From CAZNFR01 sp964572225 (GTDB lineage Bacteria > Bacteroidota > Bacteroidia > Bacteroidales > GCA-2748055), in NCBI GenBank assembly GCA_964572225.1, contig CAZNFR010000012.1:1-59189 (forward strand): a DNA stretch of 59,189 nucleotides. The letters run 5' to 3'. Position 1 is the first letter of the stretch, and the number at the start of each line of letters is the position of its first letter. Made by a program: the position numbers and the translations under genes. The notes beneath the pieces are model-generated. The model was not told the origin of the DNA and searched no databases. It saw nothing but the letters and a program-made list of their open reading frames with translations. Positions 52,415-59,189 of this stretch are shown here, piece after piece.

Positions 52415-54250
52415 ATGTGTGGTATTGTCGGGTATATTGGTTCCAAAAATGCATACCCAATCCTGATAAGCGGTCTGAAAAGACTGGAATACAGGGGGTA
52501 TGATTCGGCGGGTATATCCCTGCTTGATGATAAACTGAATATTTACAAGAAAAAGGGCAAGGTTAGTGATCTGGAGCATTACGTGGAGGGTAAGAATCTT
52601 GCCGGTACCGTCGGGATTGGTCACACCCGCTGGGCCACCCATGGTGAACCCAACGATGTGAATGCCCATCCCCACACCTCCATGAAGGGCAAGTTCACCC
52701 TGATACATAACGGGATCATTGAGAACTACAATACCCTTAAGGGAAAACTGACCGATCGTGGGTATTCCTTTGTAAGTGAGACCGATACGGAAGTATTGGC
52801 CAATCTTATCGAATACATTTACATTAAGGGGGGAGTGAATGCCGAGATTGCTGTCAGGCTGGCGCTCACTAAGGTAGTGGGTGCATACGGACTGGTGGTT
52901 CTATGTGCCGATGAGCCTGATAAGATCATTGCGGCCCGAAAGAGTAGTCCGCTGGTTCTTGGAATCGGAGACGGGGAATATTACCTCGCATCGGATGCCA
53001 CGCCCATCGTGGAGCACACCGACAGGGTCATTTACCTGAATAACGATGATGTGGCCATCATCAGCCGGGATGAACTGATCCTGAAGACCATTCAGAACGA
53101 CAAGCTGGAGCCCAAGATTGAAAAGCTCGACCTGGGTATCAGCGAGATTGAAAAGAACGGCTACGAACATTTTATGCTTAAGGAGATCTTTGAGCAGCCT
53201 CGTTCCATTAAAGATACCTTCAGAGGAAGGGTTTCTGCTGATCTTTCTTCCATTCATCTTGGCGGACTCTACACGGTGGAGGCCAAGCTTCTTGCGGCCC
53301 GACGCATCATAATTATCGGATGTGGTACCTCCTGGCATGCAGGAATGGTGGGGGAATACCTGATTGAGGATGTGGCAAGGGTGCCGGTGGAGGTGGAGTA
53401 TGCCTCGGAGTTTCGTTACCGGAATCCCTTATTAACCTCGGAGGATCTTGTCATCGCCATCAGTCAGAGTGGAGAAACTGCCGACACTCTTGCGGCCATT
53501 CAACTGGCCAAAGAGAAGGGAGCTACGGTACTTGGAATTTGCAATGTGGTTGGTTCCAGTATTTCAAGAGAGACTCATGCCGGAGTTTATACTCATGCCG
53601 GACCTGAGATCGGGGTGGCATCCACCAAGGCTTTTACTGCACAGGTAACCGTATTGACCATGATGGCATTTATGATGGGTTATAAAAAAGCCCACATGGA
53701 GAAGAGCCGGTACCGGGACCTGATCGCTGAGCTTTATAAGGTTCCGGAGAAAATTGAACGCATTCTGGAGCAGAATGACAAGTTTCGTCAGATTGCCGAG
53801 CAATATAAAAATGCCAGTAATTTTCTTTACCTCGGAAGGGGATATTCCTTCCCGGTTGCCCTGGAAGGGGCTTTAAAGCTGAAAGAGATATCCTATATCC
53901 ATGCTGAGGGTTATCCTGCAGCGGAGATGAAGCATGGGCCCATAGCGCTGATTGATGAAAATATGCCTGTGGTGGTGATTGCTACCCGGGATGGGTCCTA
54001 TGAGAAGATTGTAAGTAACATCCAGGAAGTAAAGGCGAGAAACGGGAATGTGATCGCGGTGGTCACCGAGGGTGAAAGGACCATTTCATCCTTGGCGGAT
54101 TACACGCTGGAGATTCCGGACATTGATCAGAAACTGGTTCCGCTTCTTTCTGTGATCCCCCTTCAGCTGATCGCCTATCATATAGCCGTCATGCGCGGAT
54201 GTAATGTGGATCAGCCGCGGAATCTGGCGAAATCGGTCACGGTTGAGTAA
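52415..54250 (+). CDS. glmS: Glutamine--fructose-6-phosphate aminotransferase (isomerizing)
   Basis: The 611-residue enzyme makes glucosamine-6-phosphate, the first step to UDP-GlcNAc. It has the class II amidotransferase start CGIVGYIGSKNA (catalytic Cys2), GYDSAGI, HTRWATHGEPN, and two SIS domains with GCGTSWHAGMVGEY and SQSGETADT, and the C-terminal RNLAKSVTVE. The stop TAA directly abuts the convergent rfbB stop. UDP-GlcNAc from this route feeds the sugar-nucleotide operon that follows. Confidence 0.97.
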   Translation: MCGIVGYIGSKNAYPILISGLKRLEYRGYDSAGISLLDDKLNIYKKKGKVSDLEHYVEGKNLAGTVGIGHTRWATHGEPNDVNAHPHTSMKGKFTLIHNGIIENYNTLKGKLTDRGYSFVSETDTEVLANLIEYIYIKGGVNAEIAVRLALTKVVGAYGLVVLCADEPDKIIAARKSSPLVLGIGDGEYYLASDATPIVEHTDRVIYLNNDDVAIISRDELILKTIQNDKLEPKIEKLDLGISEIEKNGYEHFMLKEIFEQPRSIKDTFRGRVSADLSSIHLGGLYTVEAKLLAARRIIIIGCGTSWHAGMVGEYLIEDVARVPVEVEYASEFRYRNPLLTSEDLVIAISQSGETADTLAAIQLAKEKGATVLGICNVVGSSISRETHAGVYTHAGPEIGVASTKAFTAQVTVLTMMAFMMGYKKAHMEKSRYRDLIAELYKVPEKIERILEQNDKFRQIAEQYKNASNFLYLGRGYSFPVALEGALKLKEISYIHAEGYPAAEMKHGPIALIDENMPVVVIATRDGSYEKIVSNIQEVKARNGNVIAVVTEGERTISSLADYTLEIPDIDQKLVPLLSVIPLQLIAYHIAVMRGCNVDQPRNLAKSVTVE

Positions 54251-55306
54251 TTATCTTTTCAGGTATTGTTCTTCGTAATACCGGGCATAATCGCCCGAAA
54301 TGATCCTTTCCATCCATTCCCTGTTTGCCAGGTACCAGTCGACCGTCTTTTCAAGTCCTTCTTCAAAGCTTACCGAGGGTGACCATCCCAGATCACGGGT
54401 AAGCTTGGATGAATCGATCGCATATCTTAGGTCATGACCTGCGCGATCCTTGACGAAGGTGATGAGTTTTTCCGAGCTGCCCTCCGGTTTGCCCATTTTC
54501 TTATCCATGATTTTACAAAGCAGGTGAATCAGATCAAGGTTTTTCCATTCGTTTTCACCTCCGATGTTATAGGTTTCACCGGTTTTTCCATTATGGAAAA
54601 TGGTGTCTATGGCGATGGCATGATCGATGACAAATAGCCAGTCGCGGATGTTTTCCCCTTTTCCGTAAACAGGGATTTCCTTGTTTTTCAGGATGTTGTT
54701 GATGGCAAGGGGAATAAGTTTTTCCGGAAACTGATTGGGACCGTAATTATTACTGCAGTTGGAGATAATTACCGGCAGGTTATAGGTGTTAAAATAAGCT
54801 CTGACCAGGTGATCCGAACTGGCTTTAGATGCAGAGTAGGGGCTACGGGGATCGTATGGGGTATCTTCGGTGAAAAGTCCGTCTTTTCCGAGGCTACCAT
54901 AAACTTCATCGGTAGAGATATGGTAAAACAGTTTATCTTTTGTTGATTCGCTCCAGAAAGCCCGTGCCGCATTGAGGAGGTTGGCCGTTCCGACGATATT
55001 GGTATAGATAAAATCCATCGGACTGCTAATGGAGCGGTCTACGTGCGATTCGGCAGCGAGATGGACAACGGCATCGAATTTTTTGTCCATGAACAGGATA
55101 TTCATGAATTCCGCATCTGTGATGTTGGCTTTAATGAAATTATAGTTATCCCTGTTCTCAATATCTTCAAGGTTTTCCAGGTTACCGGCATAGGTAAGGC
55201 TGTCCAGATTGAAAATATTGTATTGCGGGTAACGGGTCACAAACCTGCGAACCACGTGTGATCCTATAAACCCTGCACCGCCTGTGATGAGTATATTTTT
55301 TGACAT
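54251..55306 (-). CDS. rfbB: dTDP-glucose 4,6-dehydratase
   Basis: The 351-residue short-chain dehydrogenase-type enzyme starts the dTDP-rhamnose path. It has NAD-binding GGAGFIGSHVVR, ESHVDRSI, the active-site TDEVYG and YSASKASSDH, and NCSNNYGPNQFPEKL. No rmlA, rmlC or rmlD gene is seen beside it, so the downstream product cannot be fixed. It is the last gene of the sugar-nucleotide operon, 118 bases beyond galE. Confidence 0.93.
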   Translation of the reverse strand: MSKNILITGGAGFIGSHVVRRFVTRYPQYNIFNLDSLTYAGNLENLEDIENRDNYNFIKANITDAEFMNILFMDKKFDAVVHLAAESHVDRSISSPMDFIYTNIVGTANLLNAARAFWSESTKDKLFYHISTDEVYGSLGKDGLFTEDTPYDPRSPYSASKASSDHLVRAYFNTYNLPVIISNCSNNYGPNQFPEKLIPLAINNILKNKEIPVYGKGENIRDWLFVIDHAIAIDTIFHNGKTGETYNIGGENEWKNLDLIHLLCKIMDKKMGKPEGSSEKLITFVKDRAGHDLRYAIDSSKLTRDLGWSPSVSFEEGLEKTVDWYLANREWMERIISGDYARYYEEQYLKR

Positions 55307-55424
55307 AAGGACCGGATTTTAGTTAAAGGTGATAAGTACAACCAGGATGGTTAGCCCTTTTATACAAAAATTACAGGATACAAGTTACAAAATCCCTGCG
55401 TTATGGAGGGAATTTTCCGTGATT

Positions 55425-56474
55425 TTATGCCTTTGATCTCGGGTCTTCGATGTTATCCCGGAAGTGTTTTTCCCAGTTCCAGGCAGATCGCAGGGTTTCT
55501 TCGAGGGATGTTTCCGCCTTCCAGCCCAGCTCTTCATTGGCATATCGGGTATCGGCCCATACCTGTTCCACGTCGCCGGGTCTCCGGTCGGTGATCTCAT
55601 AGTTCAGTTTTTGTCCGGTGGCTTTTTCAAAACTACGGATCACTTCCAGAACGGAATTTCCCTGTCCGGTTCCCAGGTTAAAAACCTCGAACCTGCTTTT
55701 GTTTTGGGAGTTGAACAGTCTTTTTATGGCAACCACGTGGGCTTTTGCGAGGTCAACAACATTGATATAATCCCGGATGGCAGATCCGTCGGGGGTATTA
55801 TAATCGTTGCCGAAAACCCTGAGTTTTTCCCTTAATCCATAAGCAGTCTGGGTGATGAAAGGAACGAGATTATTGGGGACCCCGATGGGCAGTTCCCCTA
55901 TCAGGGCTGAAGGATGGGCGCCGATGGGATTAAAATACCGAAGGGATACCACGCGGAGAAAGTCGATAACCATAGTGGCATCCTTAAGGATTTCCTCAGA
56001 AATCTGCTTGGTATTTCCGTAGGGGGAATTGGCGATCTTAACCGGGGCATCTTCGGTTACAGGTAGGGTATCGGGTTGTCCGTATACCGTACAGGAGGAG
56101 CTGAAAACGATATTGGGAATACCTGTCTTTCCCATATTTTCAAGAATATTAATAAGTGAGTTCAGGTTGTTCCTGTAGTATTTCAGCGGAAATTCCACCG
56201 ATTCGCCCACTGCTTTATAAGCTGCAAAATGAATGACAGCAACGATTCCCGGATGTTTTTCAAACAGGAATTTTGTTTCGGCGATCTCGGCCAGGTCGAT
56301 TTTTTCAAATACCGGCTTTATTCCGGTAATTTGCTGAATCCGGTCGACCACATCTGGATAGGAGTTGGAAAGATTATCGGCAATGATCACTTCAAATCCT
56401 TCGTTTTGAAGTTCCACCACGGTATGGGAACCGATATATCCTGTGCCTCCGGTGACTAATACTTGTTTACTCAT
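55425..56474 (-). CDS. galE: UDP-glucose 4-epimerase
   Basis: The 349-residue epimerase has GGTGYIGSHTVVEL, FSSSCTVYGQP, the Tyr-x-x-x-Lys pair in SPYGNTKQISEEI, and YFNPIGAHPSALIGE, all as in GalE. It interconverts UDP-glucose and UDP-galactose (possibly also their N-acetyl forms). It lies between the UDP-sugar dehydrogenase and rfbB in the same operon. Confidence 0.93.
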   Translation of the reverse strand: MSKQVLVTGGTGYIGSHTVVELQNEGFEVIIADNLSNSYPDVVDRIQQITGIKPVFEKIDLAEIAETKFLFEKHPGIVAVIHFAAYKAVGESVEFPLKYYRNNLNSLINILENMGKTGIPNIVFSSSCTVYGQPDTLPVTEDAPVKIANSPYGNTKQISEEILKDATMVIDFLRVVSLRYFNPIGAHPSALIGELPIGVPNNLVPFITQTAYGLREKLRVFGNDYNTPDGSAIRDYINVVDLAKAHVVAIKRLFNSQNKSRFEVFNLGTGQGNSVLEVIRSFEKATGQKLNYEITDRRPGDVEQVWADTRYANEELGWKAETSLEETLRSAWNWEKHFRDNIEDPRSKA

Positions 56475-56496
56475 GCAGGAATATTTTAGGGTTAAG

Positions 56497-57786
56497 TTAT
56501 AAACTCCAGTATTTCAATGATTTGATCTTTCCCCTGTAAATACCTTTCAAGTCGGCCAACAGGGAGTTTGGGTGGGTGATCCTCGCAAAATAGTCATCAT
56601 CCAAAGACAGGTAGTCTTTATGGTTTACAGCCAGGATCACAGCGTCGTAGGGGGGGTGGATCTCGCGGGAGAGTGACAATCCGTATTCTTCCTCTACCTC
56701 TCTGGCGGAAGCATAGGGATCGATGGTTTCAACCTTCAGTCCGTATTCCCTGAGTTCCCGGATCACATCCACCACCTTTGAATTGCGGATATCGCTTACA
56801 TTTTCCTTGAAGGTTATTCCCATCACGAGGATCTTAACCCCTTTGAGATTTTTGTCGAGAGCAATTAATTTTTGCACCACCTGTTTGGCCACATAGGGGC
56901 CCATTCCGTCGTTGATCCCTCTTCCGGAGGTGATGATCTGGGCATGGTGGCCGTATTTGGCCGATTTATAGGTAAGGTAGTAGGGGTCAACGCCAATGCA
57001 GTGTCCGCCCACCAGTCCGGGAAAGAAATTCAGGAAGTTCCATTTGGTTCCTGCGGCTTCCAGGACCTCGAAGGTATTGATCCCCATCTTATTGAAGATC
57101 ATGGACAGTTCGTTCATGAAAGCGATATTGATATCTCTCTGGGAGTTTTCGATAATCTTGGCGGCTTCGGCCACTTTTATGGAGCTGGCCCGGTGAACCC
57201 CGGCTTCGATGATCATTTCGTATACCTTTGCAATTTCTTCGGCCGATTCCGGGTCGATTCCGGAGGTAACCTTGACAATTTTGGTAAGGGTATGTTTTTG
57301 ATCGCCCGGATTGATTCTTTCGGGGGAGAATCCGACTTTGAAATCCTGTATGCATTTCAATCCGGAAACTGATTCCAGAAGCGGTATACAGTCTTCTTCC
57401 GTGCAGCCGGGATAGACGGTGGATTCATACACCACGTAATCTCCTTTTTTAAGTGCGGATCCCACGGTGCGTGTGGCGCTCAGCAGGGGTTTAAGGTCGG
57501 GTTGTTTATGTTCGTCGATGGGGGTGGGCACGGCCACAATAAAGAAGGAGGCATTTTTGAGATCTACCGGATCTGCGGTGAATTGAATATCGGCATTTTC
57601 AAAGGCTTGTGGAGGGAGTTCCTGACTGGGATCCCGGTGATTTTTCATCATTTCTATCCGGTCTGATTTGATGTCAAATCCAATGACCGGCACTTTCCGG
57701 GCGAATTCCAGTGCTATGGGGAGTCCGACATATCCCAGTCCGATGACTGCAATCTTTTTTTCCTTGTTTACAATTGAGTTATGCAT
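56497..57786 (-). CDS. Nucleotide sugar dehydrogenase (TviB/WbpA-like)
   Basis: The 429-residue enzyme oxidises the C6 of a UDP-sugar twice to the uronic acid. It has GLGYVGLPIALEFA, VAVPTP, ESTVYPGCTEE, GFSPERINPGD and the catalytic Cys in LVGGHCIGVDPYYL. The TviB/WbpO-type tail (NVSDIRNSKVVDVIREL) suggests UDP-GlcNAc or UDP-GalNAc as substrate. The next upstream gene is WlbA-like, which supports a UDP-N-acetyl-hexosaminuronic acid path. It lies five bases after that gene. Confidence 0.9.
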   Translation of the reverse strand: MHNSIVNKEKKIAVIGLGYVGLPIALEFARKVPVIGFDIKSDRIEMMKNHRDPSQELPPQAFENADIQFTADPVDLKNASFFIVAVPTPIDEHKQPDLKPLLSATRTVGSALKKGDYVVYESTVYPGCTEEDCIPLLESVSGLKCIQDFKVGFSPERINPGDQKHTLTKIVKVTSGIDPESAEEIAKVYEMIIEAGVHRASSIKVAEAAKIIENSQRDINIAFMNELSMIFNKMGINTFEVLEAAGTKWNFLNFFPGLVGGHCIGVDPYYLTYKSAKYGHHAQIITSGRGINDGMGPYVAKQVVQKLIALDKNLKGVKILVMGITFKENVSDIRNSKVVDVIRELREYGLKVETIDPYASAREVEEEYGLSLSREIHPPYDAVILAVNHKDYLSLDDDYFARITHPNSLLADLKGIYRGKIKSLKYWSL

Positions 57787-57791
57787 GATCC

Positions 57792-58760
57792 TTATTTTGA
57801 ACTGTTTTTGGCCAGGGGATGATATTCACCCTTGAAGCCGACAGGTACTGAATTTCTGATGGTATAAACAGTTTCGATGGAAGGTTTGGCGTCGGTGAGT
57901 CCAAATCCTTTTCCATTCAGAATATTTTCGTAGGTCACGGTATGCAGGTCGGTAAATCCGCCGCTGAATTCCACCTCTTCTCCGTCGACCGAGATAGACC
58001 GGTAGGTCCTTTGCTCTTTGGCTTTCATTTCTTCGGGAAGGTCGTGGTAGTCCAGACTGAGAAACCATCGCACCCTAGCCTTTTCAAGTTGAAGGAATCC
58101 GGCGGCCTTATCTTTTTTCAGTACCTGAACGATGTTTTCTTTGACATCTCCGAAGATCCAGGTTAGCATATCGAAGAAATGGACGCCGATATTGGTGGCG
58201 ATCCCTCCCGATTTTTCAACTTCCCCTTTCCAGGAGTAGTGGTACCAGTTTCCACGGCTGGTAATGTAGGACAGGTCAATTTCGTGGATTTTATCGGGTG
58301 AACTGTTTTGGATTTTTTCCCTTAGTTCCAGAATGGAGGGGTGGTAACGCAGTTGAAGGATGTTGTAAACCCTTTTTCCTGTTTGTTTTTCAAATTCCAG
58401 GAGGGCATCGATGTTCCATGGATTAAGCACCACGGGTTTTTCACAAATGGCATCGGCCCCGTTTTTAAGTGCGAAACGGATATGGGAATCGTGAAGGTAG
58501 TTTGGGGAACAGATGCTTATGAAGTCGAGGTGGGTTCCCGATCTTCTGAGCTTATCGATATGTCGGTCGAATCTTTCGTATTCCACGAAAAAGTCGGCAT
58601 CCGGAAAATAGCTGTCGATAAAACCCACGCTATCGAACTTGTCGAGGGCAGCTACCAGCAGATTACCGGTATCTTTGATGGCTTTTAGGTGCCGGATCGC
58701 GATGTATCCTGCAATTCCGATCAGGGCAAAGTTTTTGGGTATCCCAGGATTATTATTCAT
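57792..58760 (-). CDS. WlbA/WbpB-like Gfo/Idh/MocA oxidoreductase
   Basis: The 322-residue oxidoreductase (ATG at 58760) has an N-terminal NAD-binding fold (FALIGIAGYIAIRHLKAI), CEKPVVLNPWNIDAL, and KSGGIATNIGVHFFDML as in WlbA/WbpB. WlbA oxidises C3 of UDP-N-acetylglucosaminuronic acid in the route to diacetylated aminouronic acids. Earlier in-frame starts would overlap the acetyltransferase gene and add an unrelated 29-residue tail. It overlaps that gene by eight bases and precedes the UDP-sugar dehydrogenase. Confidence 0.9.
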   Translation of the reverse strand: MNNNPGIPKNFALIGIAGYIAIRHLKAIKDTGNLLVAALDKFDSVGFIDSYFPDADFFVEYERFDRHIDKLRRSGTHLDFISICSPNYLHDSHIRFALKNGADAICEKPVVLNPWNIDALLEFEKQTGKRVYNILQLRYHPSILELREKIQNSSPDKIHEIDLSYITSRGNWYHYSWKGEVEKSGGIATNIGVHFFDMLTWIFGDVKENIVQVLKKDKAAGFLQLEKARVRWFLSLDYHDLPEEMKAKEQRTYRSISVDGEEVEFSGGFTDLHTVTYENILNGKGFGLTDAKPSIETVYTIRNSVPVGFKGEYHPLAKNSSK

Positions 58761-59189
58761 GTTCAATTTTCTTAACCGTGTTATTCTCCAATCTGTATTT
58801 TTCACTGGTTTCGGGGCAGAATGCGGTTCCGGTATTATCGAAAGCAAGCCTGTGTCCGTATTCGCTCATCCATCCGGTTTGTTTTGCCGGATTGCCCACA
58901 ACCAGGGCGTAATCGGGAACATCACGGGTTACTACGGCTCCGGCTCCGATAAAGGCATATTTTCCTATACTGTTTCCACAGATTATGGTTGCATTGGCTC
59001 CGATGCTGGCCCCTTCTTTCACCAGGGTTTTCATATACTGATCGCGACGGATCACGGAGCTCCGGGGATTGATCACGTTGGTAAAAACCATGGAGGGACC
59101 CAGAAAAACATCGTCTTCACAGATCACTCCGGTATAGACCGATACATTATTCTGCACCTTCACGTTATTGCCCAGGATCACATCGGGGG
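58753..59189 (-). CDS. Hexapeptide-repeat N-acetyltransferase (WlbB/WbpD-like), partial
   Basis: The visible 145 residues run from beyond the right edge of the window, so the N-terminus is missing. The sequence is a left-handed beta-helix of hexapeptides (VILGNNVKVQNNVSVYTG, FLGPSMVFTNVINPRS, ASIGANATIICGNSIGKYAFIGAGAVVT) and matches WlbB/WbpD, which acetylates the 3-amino group of the UDP-diaminouronic acid. The GTG near the edge is not taken as the start, because the frame stays open upstream. The aminotransferase that would supply its substrate probably lies beyond the edge. Confidence 0.85.
   Translation of the reverse strand, partial: PDVILGNNVKVQNNVSVYTGVICEDDVFLGPSMVFTNVINPRSSVIRRDQYMKTLVKEGASIGANATIICGNSIGKYAFIGAGAVVTRDVPDYALVVGNPAKQTGWMSEYGHRLAFDNTGTAFCPETSEKYRLENNTVKKIEHE

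Overview
The window comes from a member of the Bacteroidota, probably a gliding or surface-attached, Bacteroidales-like anaerobe or facultative anaerobe. Support for this is a complete porP-gldK-gldL-gldM-gldN block (core of the type IX secretion system, T9SS), a SprB-repeat adhesin with a type B T9SS sorting domain, many Bacteroidota-only families (DUF4270, DUF4296, DUF4834, DUF5723), frequent lipoproteins, and TAnnTTTG promoter boxes in front of several genes. About 51 protein genes are supported. I see no rRNA, tRNA, CRISPR array or insertion sequence.

Layout. 1-6229: DUF4296 lipoprotein (partial), PorP/SprF-like protein and a 1647-residue SprB-like adhesin, all on the minus strand. 6364-9908: lolC/E-like permease, methyltransferase and rbfA (minus), then trpS (plus). 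10036-13177: a lipoprotein formylglycine-generating enzyme, then a three-gene operon of a CarH-like cobalamin domain protein, a soluble histidine kinase and a helical protein. 13253-20307: ung (minus), then DUF3352-like, lipoprotein, DUF5723 and DUF4834 genes (plus). 20315-25886: a polysulfide/thiosulfate-reductase-type molybdoenzyme operon with two half-size YeeE/YedE transporters and a serine-substituted rhodanese. 26093-30004: mlaE, mlaF, an NTPase, mobA and a possible ECF S-T fusion. 30366-31460: manC. 31530-41084: T9SS core, arginase-fold protein and topA. 41198-49981: PBP1A (plus), then a double-ATPase ABC protein, a hypothetical, radA, and rfaE2-flippase-panD-panC (minus). 50286-54250: starch-synthase-like protein, DUF4270 lipoprotein and glmS (plus). 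54251-59189: rfbB, galE, UDP-sugar dehydrogenase, a WlbA-like oxidoreductase and an acetyltransferase (minus), a surface-polysaccharide sugar-nucleotide operon cut by the window edge.

How they fit together. The T9SS genes and the SprB/SprF pair form a secretion-plus-adhesin system. GlmS, ManC and the last operon supply activated sugars for surface glycans. The molybdoenzyme operon and the adjacent mobA operon suggest anaerobic sulfur respiration with local cofactor maturation. The most intriguing unit is the cobalamin-domain/histidine-kinase operon at 10979-13177: it carries the Wx9EH and ExHxxG signatures of CarH-type B12 photoreceptors but no DNA-binding domain, and may be a light- or B12-sensing two-component input.

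One assembly defect is visible. Ten Ns at 37297-37306 split porP and are flanked by the same six bases on both sides. Collapsing the overlap restores an intact 314-residue protein.
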